Positions 44,551 through 55,190 of a stretch of 64,000 bases of DNA are shown in pieces. This DNA comes from JAWVYT01 sp046483065 (lineage in GTDB: Bacteria > Gemmatimonadota > Gemmatimonadetes > Longimicrobiales > RSA9): the NCBI GenBank assembly GCA_046483065.1, contig JAWODW010000097.1:92813-156812 (forward strand), given 5' to 3'. Numbering within the stretch: the stretch's first letter is position 1; every line of letters starts with the position of its first letter. The notes beneath the pieces were generated by a model that was given only the letters and a program-made list of their open reading frames with translations, had not been told where the DNA came from and searched no databases. Made by a program: the position numbers and the translations under genes.

Positions 44551-45458
44551 CCGGTCACGGCCCGCTCGATGGCTTCGGCCACGGCCTGGGCAGCCAGGGC
44601 GCTGAGCGCCAGGATCCGTTCCGGCGGCGCCGGCCTCGTCGCGTCGGCCGTCGAGACGGCGAAGACCACATCGCCGTCGAAGGGCGTGTGCGCCGGCGAG
44701 ATGCGTCGGGCCACTCCCGTGGACCCCGCCCGGGCCAGCGCCTCCAGCGCCGTCCGGTCCAGCGGCGCGTCGGTGGCCACCACGCAGAGGGTGGTATTGG
44801 TCCCGGGCAGCGGCGCTTTCGAGCCGGCCTCCCGGGCCATGCGCGCCGAGTCGAGGAACGCGCCATCGGAGCCGCGAACGCCAGCGATGATGCGCCCCTC
44901 CCCATCGAGGACATCGCCCAGTGCGTTCACCACGGCCAGCGCGCCCACGGTGTAGCCGGAGCCGACCGCGGAGGCGGTGCCGACCCCGCCGGGCATGGGC
45001 TGGCCGGGGCCGCGGCCCATCCCCACCGTCGCGCCGGTCCCGGCGCCCACGCGGCCCTCGGCCACGTGGCGGCCAGCGGCCTCGCACGCCGCCCGGCCCA
45101 TGGCGGCATCAGGCCGACGGTCGGCCGCGCCGGTGTCGAGATCGAAGATGACCGCTGCGGGGACGATGGGCACCCGGGCCACACCCGTGTCGTAGCCGCG
45201 TCCCTGCTCCTCCAGCCACGCCATGACTCCATCGGCGGCGGCGAGCCCGAAGGCGGAGCCACCGGTGAGGAGGATGGCGTCGATGCGCTCCACCAGGTGG
45301 CGGGGCGATGCGGCGGCGAGCTCCCGGGTACCGGTGCCGGCGCCCCGAACGTCTGCCGCGGCCCGGAAGGGGCCGAGGACCACCGTGCAGCCGGTGCGGG
45401 CGGCGTCGTCGCCGGCGTGGCCCACCCGGATCCCGGGGACGTCGGTGATCGAAGTCAC
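44547..45458 (-). CDS. P1-family (DmpA-like) aminopeptidase
   Basis: A 303-residue member of the DmpA/P1 peptidase family, self-cleaving N-terminal-nucleophile enzymes that release N-terminal residues from small peptides or amides. Visible blocks: ITDVPGIRVGHAGD at the start, DAILLTGGSAFGLAAADGVM (about 60-79), and the self-processing region LPGTNTTLCVVATDAPLDR (about 216-234). The C-terminal PAHTPFDGDVVFAVST is also typical. The nucleophile position appears to be Thr/Asn-rich GTNTT rather than a serine motif. It lies 6 bases after the phosphatase gene. Confidence 0.9.
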   Translation of the reverse strand: MTSITDVPGIRVGHAGDDAARTGCTVVLGPFRAAADVRGAGTGTRELAAASPRHLVERIDAILLTGGSAFGLAAADGVMAWLEEQGRGYDTGVARVPIVPAAVIFDLDTGAADRRPDAAMGRAACEAAGRHVAEGRVGAGTGATVGMGRGPGQPMPGGVGTASAVGSGYTVGALAVVNALGDVLDGEGRIIAGVRGSDGAFLDSARMAREAGSKAPLPGTNTTLCVVATDAPLDRTALEALARAGSTGVARRISPAHTPFDGDVVFAVSTADATRPAPPERILALSALAAQAVAEAIERAVTG

Positions 45459-45464
45459 GGCAGC

Positions 45465-46580
45465 CTACGGTGCTCCAACCGGGCCGTTCCGGCGGATCAT
45501 GTCGAGAAGGAGACGACCGATGGCATCGTTCTCCCGGATCCCCGACAGCGCCGTGGAGCCGGGCCCGCCCGCGAAGAGGGGGACCATCCCGGCCGTGTGG
45601 CCGTCGGTGGTGTAATGGGCCCGGAAGACGCCCATCTCGTCGTAATGGAGGGCGAGGCCGCCGGTCTCATGGTCGGCGATGACGACCACCAACGTGTTCG
45701 GCCGCCGCTCCTGGAACGCCAGCGCGGCGAGGATGGCGCCGTTGAAGTCCTGGAGCTCGGGGAGGAGTTCGGCGAGGGGCGCGTTGTCATGGCCGCGCCA
45801 GTCGATCTGGGAGCCCTCGACCATGAGGAAGAAGCCGTCGGTGTCGCGCTCCAGGACCTTCAACGCCATCTCGGTCATGGCGCCGAGAGAGGGCGTCCGC
45901 CTGGCTGCCGCCGGGGGGTGCTCCGTGGCGATGAAGCCCACCAGCCGGTCGACCCGGGAGAGGTCGAGCGCCGTGAGGGCCGCCGTGGAGTCGGCCACCG
46001 TGGCGCGTCGAGCCAGTGCCGCGAGGAGGTCCGCGCTGTCCGGCCGCACCGCCGGGTCGAAGAACGCCCGCCCGCCGCCGAGCATCACGTCCACGTCCGC
46101 CTCGGCGAGCTGCGCGGCGATGGCGTAATACAGGTTCCGGCTCGGCACGTGGGTGGCGAACGCCGCCGGGGTGGCGTGGGTGATGGACGAGGTGGCGACG
46201 AGACCGGTGGCCTTCCCACGGGCGGCCGCCCGCTCCAGGACCGTCTCCACCACCGCCGTGTCGGTGTCGACGCCGATGGCGCCGTTGTACGTCTTCACGC
46301 CGCTGGCGAAGGCCGTGGCACCGGCCGCGCTGTCGGTGATCCGGCTACTGGCGGACGCCGTCCCCACCAGCCCTACCACCGGGAGCCGTTCGACGGCCAC
46401 CTCGGGGAATGCCATGCGGGCGGCGTTCCACTGGCCGATGCCGGCGCCATCGCCGATGAGGAGGATCACACTGAACGGTCCGGGGTCGACCCCGGGCTCG
46501 GGCGCCGGCGCGTCCGGGCCGGAGGGCGTGCAGGCCGCGAGGAACGCGGCTACCAGGGCCAGCTTCAGGAGGCGTGTCAC
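45465..46580 (-). CDS. alkaline phosphatase lipoprotein
   Basis: A 371-residue PhoA-superfamily phosphatase. The signal MTRLLKLALVAAFLAAC has its lipobox Cys at 17. Motifs: ILLIGDGAGIGQWNAARMAF (metal-site Asp, about 40-59), DSAAGATAFASG (about 83-94), where the serine is the predicted nucleophile, EGSQIDWRGHDN (about 254-265), and ADHETGGLAL (about 302-311) with metal ligands. It is somewhat short but all ligand motifs are present. It releases phosphate from organic esters at the periplasmic face. Start overlaps the dehydratase stop by 4 bases. Confidence 0.93.
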   Translation of the reverse strand: MTRLLKLALVAAFLAACTPSGPDAPAPEPGVDPGPFSVILLIGDGAGIGQWNAARMAFPEVAVERLPVVGLVGTASASSRITDSAAGATAFASGVKTYNGAIGVDTDTAVVETVLERAAARGKATGLVATSSITHATPAAFATHVPSRNLYYAIAAQLAEADVDVMLGGGRAFFDPAVRPDSADLLAALARRATVADSTAALTALDLSRVDRLVGFIATEHPPAAARRTPSLGAMTEMALKVLERDTDGFFLMVEGSQIDWRGHDNAPLAELLPELQDFNGAILAALAFQERRPNTLVVVIADHETGGLALHYDEMGVFRAHYTTDGHTAGMVPLFAGGPGSTALSGIRENDAIGRLLLDMIRRNGPVGAP

Positions 46581-47535
46581 AGGAGCTCCACGATGCGGGA
46601 CGGGTCGATGTTGCCACCGGAGATCACTGCCGCCACGGGCCCATCGACCTTCAGCCCTGACCGCAGCGCCGCCACCGTGGCGGCGCCCGAGTACTCCACC
46701 AGGAGCTTGCCCCGGAGCAGGAGTCGGGCCGCGGCGTCCCGGATAGCATCGTCGTCCACCAGCACCACGTCATCGGCCAGCGCCCGGGTATGGGCGAACG
46801 TCAGCTCGCCGGGCCGCACGGGGACGAGCCCGTCGGCGATGCTGTCGATGCTCTCCAGCGTGATGATCTCGTTGGTATCGAGCGATCGGCGCATGGCCGG
46901 CGCACCGGTGGGCTCCACCCCGATGACCTTCACGTCGGGCCGCTCCCGTTTCACGTACGCCACCACCCCGCTGATCATCCCACCGCCGCCGATGGGGACC
47001 ACGATGGTCCTCACCTCGGGCCAGTCCTCGACGATCTCCAGGCCGATGGTGCCCTGCCCCGCGATGATGTCCGGGTGGTCGAAAGGCGGGATCATCGTGA
47101 GGCCCCGCTCCGCCTGGACCTCCTCCGCCTTCTCCCGGCGGGCCAGCGACGTGGTGCCCCGCTCGATGATTTCGGCGCCCAGCCGCTTCGTGCCCTCCAC
47201 CTTGATGGCCGGTGCGTTCTCCGGCATGACGATGACCGCGTCGATCCCGAACGCCTTCGCGGCGAAGGCCACCGCCTGGGCGTGGTTCCCGCTGGAGTAG
47301 GTGATGACGCCCCGCGCTCGTTCCTCGTCCGTCAGCCGGGCCACCATGGTGTAGGCGCCCCGGAGCTTGAACGCGCCGATGGGCTGAAACGATTCACACT
47401 TGAGCCGCACTTCCGTGCCCAACTCCTCGGTGAGCCACGGCGATGGCACGAGCGGCGTGCGGACGGCCACCCCCTTCAGCCCCTCCGCCGCCCTCCGGAT
47501 GCTGTCGACGCCGACCAGCTCTTCTACGACGGGGG

Positions 47536-47539
<4 letters not shown>
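46577..47539 (-). CDS. PLP-dependent threonine/serine dehydratase
   Basis: A 320-residue fold-type II PLP enzyme that deaminates threonine to 2-oxobutyrate or serine to pyruvate. The PLP lysine is in ESFQPIGAFKLRGAY (Lys about 59). SSGNHAQAVAF binds the cofactor and the glycine loop is VPIGGGGMISGV (about 177-188). There is no C-terminal ACT domain, so it is the short catabolic TdcB-like form rather than the feedback-inhibited biosynthetic one; a serine racemase is the alternative. Start overlaps the gyrA stop by 4 bases, an odd partner for gyrase. Confidence 0.92.
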
Positions 47540-50142
<2,603 letters not shown>

Positions 50143-50380
50143 CAGGATATCGCTTTTTCTGTGGGAACGATTCGGGGACGGCCGAAAGGCCGATTAACCC
50201 TTGAATTTACAAGCTTTTCGGGGCGTTTGCGAGGCCCAGAAACTGGTACACCCGAGGGGCTGTTTGGGTCCGCAGGTGCGCGGGCGCGCGTGGGAGCAGG
50301 AGCGAACAGGGATCAACGGACAGCCGCGGGGGGGGCCGGTGGAGTGGGGGCCGCGGCGGGGCGTCGGGGCTCCGATTGGA

Positions 50381-50688
50381 TCACGCGGCACGGGCACGCG
50401 GCACGAGCACGGGCACATGCACACGGCACGCGGCACGGGCACCGCACACGCACGAGCACGAAGGCTTCGCATCGACGATCAACGACCGCTTGCGCGTGCC
50501 GTTGCTCGTGCTTTCCTCCTGTGCCCTGTGCCTCGTGCTCGCTCCTCGTGCCGGCCCCAGCGCTCGTGCTCCACCCCATCGCCGCTTGCTCCCCGGGGCG
50601 CACTCGGACGGGCACCTGCACGGGGCCAACGCAGCAGGCACATGCACACGGCACGCGGCACGGGCACCGCACACGCACGAGCACGAAG
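50381..50688 (+). repeat. left GCAC-rich short-period repeat block, locus 2
   Basis: Dense GGCACG/GCACGAG units. Bases 50412-50463 and 50637-50688 are an exact 52-base direct repeat with 225-base offset. Between them, 50521-50552 carries the opposite orientation (GTGCCCTGTGCC, then CGTGCTCGCTCCTCGTGCC). The whole 50143-50779 gap holds no supported gene. Confidence 0.85.
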
Positions 50689-50779
50689 TTGGCCGGTCTG
50701 GACGGGCGGCAGGCGCATCCAGCCATGTCCATGTTGGCGCTGGTAGGCAATCGTTAAGGACCCCCAGCCAGGAGGCCGA

Positions 50780-51163
50780 ATGAAACCATACTTCGACCAT
50801 GAAGGACTACGGGTCTACCAGGTCGCCCGCGCCTTCAACAGGGAGGTGGCCGATATCCTGAAGGAGATCCCGCGCGGCCACGCCGATTCCAGGAACCAGT
50901 TGAAGCGGTCGTCCAAGTCGGTCACGAAGAACATCGCCGAGGGCAGCGGGAAGTGGATGCTCAAGGACAAGATCCACTATTTCCATATCGCGCGGGGGTC
51001 GGCCACAGAGGCCGCCGCGACTCTGGACGAGCTGGTCGATTACGGCCTCGTTCCGGAGGCGCGGATTCGACACGCGAAGGAGCTCGTTGCCCAGGTCGTG
51101 GCGATGCTCATCGGTATGATCCGCTCCCTCGAAGGACGAGAGGGCGTCGACATGTCCGGTTGA
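50780..51163 (+). CDS. four-helix bundle protein (S23 / 23S rRNA intervening-sequence family), locus 2
   Basis: A 127-residue helical protein, the same length as locus 1 (20860-21243) but divergent in sequence. Start MKPYFDHEGLRVYQVARAFN. Family blocks: NQLKRSSKSVTKNIAEGSGK (about 39-58), HYFHIARGSATEAAATLDEL (about 66-85) and a final helix with AKELVAQVVAMLIGMIRSLE. The SSKSVTKNIAEGSG segment is characteristic. It is enclosed by oppositely oriented GCAC/GTGC repeat blocks (50381-50688 and 51205-51360). No reverse transcriptase or transposase is nearby. The function is unknown; protein or RNA binding is plausible. Confidence 0.87.
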   Translation: MKPYFDHEGLRVYQVARAFNREVADILKEIPRGHADSRNQLKRSSKSVTKNIAEGSGKWMLKDKIHYFHIARGSATEAAATLDELVDYGLVPEARIRHAKELVAQVVAMLIGMIRSLEGREGVDMSG

Positions 51164-51204
51164 GCTCCCGCCGAGTACGAACCGCCGGTCGGACCCTCCC
51201 CGCG

Positions 51205-51360
51205 TGTTCGTGCTGTTGCTCGTGCTGTTGCTCTTGCTTGTGCCCTGTGCCTGTGCTCGCTCCTTGTGCCCTGTGCCTGTGCTCGCCCCCTGTGCCCTGT
51301 GCCCTGTGCCCTGTGCCCTGTGCCCCGTGCTCGCTCCTCGTGCCACCCCCCCCCGTGCCC
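51205..51360 (-). repeat. right GTGCCCT heptamer block, inverted relative to the left one
   Basis: Four perfect GTGCCCT units and one GTGCCCC at 51292-51326, with looser copies on both sides. Read on the minus strand it gives AGGGCAC units, in the orientation of the left block. A 19-base string (CGTGCTCGCTCCTCGTGCC) is shared exactly with 50534-50552. No gene lies in 51164-51468. Confidence 0.85.
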
Positions 51361-51468
51361 GTATTCCAAAAGAAACCGCCTCCAGGGGTTCCCCGCGCCC
51401 GCCGTTCCCCGCACATTCCCGGGTACCGATACACGCCATGAACCCGTGATCCCCGAAAAGCCCCGGCC

Positions 51469-53880
51469 ATGACCCGACACCCGCTCCTCGCCCTCGCCTT
51501 CGCCTTCGCTCTCTCCGGCTGCGCCTCCGGTGGCGCCGTGCCGGTGGACCCCATGGTCCCGCCGGGCGGGATCCAGCATCCGAACGATGAGCAGGAGCCG
51601 CGGCTCGAGAACCTCCGTCGTCTGACCGACGGGGGCCAGAACGCCGAGGCCTACTTCTCGCCCGACGGGGAGCGGCTGATCTTCCAGGCCACGCTGCCGG
51701 GGCTCAACGAGTGCGACCAGCAGTTCATCATGGACACCGCCGGGCAGAACCTCCGGATGGTCAGCACGGGCGACGGCCGGACCACGTGCGGCTACTTCTA
51801 CGACGGCGGGGACCGGATCGTCTACAGCTCGACGCACCACGTGGCGGATCAGTGTCCGACGCCGCCCGACTACTCCATGGGCTACGTCTGGGCGCTGTAC
51901 GACTATGACATCTACACCGCCACCGACGAGGGCGGCGAGCTGACGAAGGTCTTCGGCAGCGACGTCTACGACGCCGAGGCCACGCTCTCGCCGGACGGCG
52001 AGACCATGGTCTTCACGTCGGCGGAGAGCGGCGACCTGGAGATCTACACCATGAGGACGGACGGGTCGGACGTGCGGCGGCTGACCCACGAGGTGGGCTA
52101 TGATGGCGGCCCCTTCTTCAGCCCCGACGGCTCGAAGATCGTCTACCGGGCGCACCACCCGGAGAGCGACGCGGCGGTGGCCGACTACCGGCGCCTCCTG
52201 GCCGACGGGCTGATCCGGCCTCGCCAGCTCGACGTCTGGGTCATGGACGCCGACGGCTCGAACAAGACCCGGGTGACGAACAACGGCGCGGCCAACTTCG
52301 GGCCGTTCTTCCACCCGAGCGGCGAGAAGATCGTCTTCAGCTCGAACATGCACGACCCCGCGGGCCGCGACTTCGACCTGTACCTCATCAACGTCGACGG
52401 GACCGGGCTCGAGCGGGTCACGGCATACGACGACTTCGACGGGTTCCCCATGTTCAACCCGGCGGACCCGAGCTCCTTCGTGTTCGCGTCGAACCGGGGC
52501 GGCGATGTCGAGGGCGAGACCAACGTTTACCTGGCGGACTGGGTCGACCGCCCGGCGCCGATCGAGCTGTCGGCACCGGTCTTCGCGGACGCCGAGATGC
52601 CCGCGGCCGCGGCCCGGGCCCACGCCGCCGCGGGCGTCGAGGTGGCGGAGCCGGCGGCGGACACCGTCGCATGCCCCGCCTTCGACCCGGGCGGCCTGGC
52701 CGACGTGGCCGACTTCACCGGCCGCTACCTGGCCGACGACGCCCTGGAGGGCCGGCTCGCCGGCTCCCCGGGCGCCGCGTGCGCCGCCTCCTACATCGCC
52801 TTCGCCATGCACCGCCTGGGCCTCGCCCCCGGTGGCGACGGCGGCAGCTACTTCCAGGACGTACCGCTGGAGAGCGTGGTGAACCCCCATGCGCCCGGCG
52901 GGATCGGCCGGAACGTCATCGGGATCCTGCCGGGCACCGACCGTGACCTCGCCGGCGAGCACGTGGTCATCGGCGCCCACTTCGACCACCTCGGTATGGG
53001 CGTCATGGGATCGCTGGCCGACGAGCCCGCCATCCACAACGGCGCGGACGACAACGCCAGCGGCGTGGCCGCCATGCTGGCCGTGGCCGAGCGGCTGGCC
53101 GTAGGCCCGCGCCCGGAACGCAGCGTGATCTTCATGGCGTTCACGGGCGAGGAGAGCGGGCTGCTGGGCTCGAGCCACTGGATCAACAACCCGACGGTGG
53201 ACCCGGAGGACGTGGCCGCCATGATCAACATGGACATGGTCGGTCGGCTCGGCGAGAACGGCCTCGTGGTCTACGGGACCGGCACCGCCGAGGAGTGGGA
53301 CCGCATCGTTCCCCCCGCCCTCGAGGCTGCAGGGGTCACCGACGTCAGCTATATCCCCGACGGCTACGGCGCCAGCGACCAGACGTCGTTCTACACCCGC
53401 GATATCCCCGTCCTCCACCTCTTCACCAACACCCACTCCGAGTACCACCGCCCCGAGGACGACTGGCACCTCATCGACGTGGCCGGGATCCGGAGCATCG
53501 CCGGAGCGGTGGCCGACCTGGCCCGGGACGTGGGCGGGATGCCGCGGCTGGCCGTGATCCCCGACGTGGGCGCGCCCGAACCGCGTGAGGGCGACGAGGC
53601 CGAAAGCCCCGGCTACGGCGCGTACCTGGGCACCATCCCCGACTTCAGCCCCGTGGACTACGGCGTGCTCCTCGGCGGCGTCCGCGAGGGCTCGCCTGCC
53701 GACCAGGCCGGGATGCAGCAGGGCGACGTCCTCGTGAAGCTCGGCGACCACGACGTCGAGGACCTCTACGCCATGACCGACGCCCTGCGCGCCCACAGGC
53801 CGGGGGATGTGGTGACGGTCGAATGGCTCCGCGACGGCGAGCGGATGTCCGCCGAGACCACGCTCGCCTCGCGGAACTGA
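51469..53880 (+). CDS. M28 zinc aminopeptidase lipoprotein with N-terminal TolB-like propeller and C-terminal PDZ
   Basis: An 803-residue protein. Lipoprotein signal (FALSGCASG, Cys at 20). Residues about 45-370 are PD40/TolB-like propeller blades (AYFSPDGERLIFQA, FFSPDGSKIVYRA, FASNRGGD). The M28 domain (about 400-690) has zinc ligands in HFDHLG, GADDNASG, GEESGLLGSSHW, NMDMVGR and HTHSEYHRPEDD, all intact. A PDZ domain closes the protein (GVREGSPADQAGMQQGDVLV, about 733-752). It should trim peptides in the periplasm or at the surface, with propeller and PDZ for substrate capture. The upstream repeat block ends about 110 bases before the ATG. Confidence 0.92.
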   Translation: MTRHPLLALAFAFALSGCASGGAVPVDPMVPPGGIQHPNDEQEPRLENLRRLTDGGQNAEAYFSPDGERLIFQATLPGLNECDQQFIMDTAGQNLRMVSTGDGRTTCGYFYDGGDRIVYSSTHHVADQCPTPPDYSMGYVWALYDYDIYTATDEGGELTKVFGSDVYDAEATLSPDGETMVFTSAESGDLEIYTMRTDGSDVRRLTHEVGYDGGPFFSPDGSKIVYRAHHPESDAAVADYRRLLADGLIRPRQLDVWVMDADGSNKTRVTNNGAANFGPFFHPSGEKIVFSSNMHDPAGRDFDLYLINVDGTGLERVTAYDDFDGFPMFNPADPSSFVFASNRGGDVEGETNVYLADWVDRPAPIELSAPVFADAEMPAAAARAHAAAGVEVAEPAADTVACPAFDPGGLADVADFTGRYLADDALEGRLAGSPGAACAASYIAFAMHRLGLAPGGDGGSYFQDVPLESVVNPHAPGGIGRNVIGILPGTDRDLAGEHVVIGAHFDHLGMGVMGSLADEPAIHNGADDNASGVAAMLAVAERLAVGPRPERSVIFMAFTGEESGLLGSSHWINNPTVDPEDVAAMINMDMVGRLGENGLVVYGTGTAEEWDRIVPPALEAAGVTDVSYIPDGYGASDQTSFYTRDIPVLHLFTNTHSEYHRPEDDWHLIDVAGIRSIAGAVADLARDVGGMPRLAVIPDVGAPEPREGDEAESPGYGAYLGTIPDFSPVDYGVLLGGVREGSPADQAGMQQGDVLVKLGDHDVEDLYAMTDALRAHRPGDVVTVEWLRDGERMSAETTLASRN

Positions 53881-53929
53881 CCCCGGGTCGGAGCCGTGAG
53901 ACACGATCGAGCCCCCGGGAGCGGCTGAC

Positions 53930-54988
53930 GTGGTGGACTGGGGCCGGGTCGCGGTGATCGCCGCCGAGCTGGCGACCGGGGCTGTCCTCGTCGGGGCGCT
54001 CTTCGTCCTCCTCTGGCCCGTGCTCAAGCACCGGGCGATCTACCCGGGGGGGCACCTCACCGAGGCCATGTCCCACCCGTCCGCGCACGGCCTCCAGCAC
54101 GCCGAGGAGGTCTGGCTCGAGACGGAGGACGGCGTGCGGGTGCACGCCTGGTGGTCGCCGGCCCGGGCCGCTGGCGGCGACGAGGGCGCCGATCGGGATC
54201 CCGGCAACGAGAGCGCCGGCACCGGGCCCGGCTCCCGGGGCGCCGTCCTCTACTGCCACGGGAACGCCGAGTCCATGGCCACCCGGGCGTGGATCGCGGA
54301 ACGGCTCAACCGCCACGACTTCGACGTCCTCCTCTTCGACTACCGGGGCTACGGGCTCAGCGAAGGGCGGGCCTCCGGGGAAGGGCTGGCCCGGGACGCC
54401 CGGGCCGCGTGGCGCCACGTGATCGATAAACGAGGCGTGCCGCCCGACCGCGTGGTGCTCATGGGCCACTCGCTGGGCTCCGCCGTGGCCACGCGGCTGG
54501 CGCTGGAGGTGGAGGCCGGGCAGGTCGCCATCGGGAGCGACGACACAGGTCCGGCGGCCCTCGCCGTCGGCTCCCCCTTCCCCGACATGCCCACCCTCTT
54601 CCGGCACCACGCCCCGTGGCTGCCGGGCTTCCTCCTCCGGTGGCGGAAGAACAGGTTGGCCGCCGGCTCGAGGCTGGGCGACGTCGCCGTGCCGGTCCTG
54701 GTCCTGATCGGCACGGAGGATGAGACCATCCCGCCGGAGATCAGCCGCGCGGTCTACGCGGCGGCCGTAAAGCAGCAGGGCGCCGCGGGCAGAGCCACCG
54801 ACGGTGATGGTGGCACGAGCGGCGGCGAGGCCGGGGCCGGTGAGGACGCCCCCGGCCGGCCCGGCAGCGGCGACGGCGCCCCCGGCGTCCGCCTCGTGAC
54901 CGTCCCCGCCGAGCACAACACGCTCATGGGGCACCCCGAGACCTGGGCAGCGATCGACCGGTTCCTGACAGAGCACGGGGGTCGATAA
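53930..54988 (+). CDS. membrane-anchored alpha/beta hydrolase (BEM46/ABHD13-like)
   Basis: A 352-residue protein with a GTG start, one N-terminal helix (about 8-28) and an alpha/beta hydrolase domain. YCHGNAESMATR is the oxyanion region, GHSLGSAVA (about 180-188) holds the nucleophile Ser, IGTEDETIP the acid Asp and PAEHNTLMG the His. Low-complexity Gly/Asp/Ala insertions sit at about 75-100 and 282-315. It is probably an esterase, lipase or thioesterase acting at the membrane; the substrate is unknown. It follows the M28 peptidase gene after 49 bases. Confidence 0.88.
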   Translation: MVDWGRVAVIAAELATGAVLVGALFVLLWPVLKHRAIYPGGHLTEAMSHPSAHGLQHAEEVWLETEDGVRVHAWWSPARAAGGDEGADRDPGNESAGTGPGSRGAVLYCHGNAESMATRAWIAERLNRHDFDVLLFDYRGYGLSEGRASGEGLARDARAAWRHVIDKRGVPPDRVVLMGHSLGSAVATRLALEVEAGQVAIGSDDTGPAALAVGSPFPDMPTLFRHHAPWLPGFLLRWRKNRLAAGSRLGDVAVPVLVLIGTEDETIPPEISRAVYAAAVKQQGAAGRATDGDGGTSGGEAGAGEDAPGRPGSGDGAPGVRLVTVPAEHNTLMGHPETWAAIDRFLTEHGGR

Positions 54989-55035
54989 TCTGCTCGAATG
55001 CCAGGCGCTTCCCCGCCGGGCTCCCCGCTGGACCA

Positions 55036-55158
55036 GGAAAGTAGTTCGAGCTTGAACGAACTACTTTCCGCATGGAACACGTAAGTGCTTGCCATTCAAT
55101 ACTTTACGGAACGTCCTGGCGAGATGGTTCGTTCACGTTCGAACGATCTCGCGTTCCG
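55036..55158. repeat. two palindromes with matched GTTCG...CGAAC cores between convergent genes
   Basis: First: GGAAAGTAGTTCG (55036-55048) paired perfectly with 55057-55069 around 8 bases. Second: GCGAGATGGTTCG (55119-55131) paired with 55140-55152, one mismatch, also around 8 bases and extended by GGAAC/GTTCC. The centres are 83 bases apart, and the DNA between is clearly AT-richer than its surroundings. It could be a terminator pair, twin operators or REP-like sequences. Confidence 0.7.
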
Positions 55159-55190
55159 AAGAGGGGTGCCACCGACCGGGTGACGCGCCG

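Noticed and set aside
51205..51360. CRISPR array
   Set aside because: The repeats are 7 bases long and contiguous, without spacers, and there are no cas genes.
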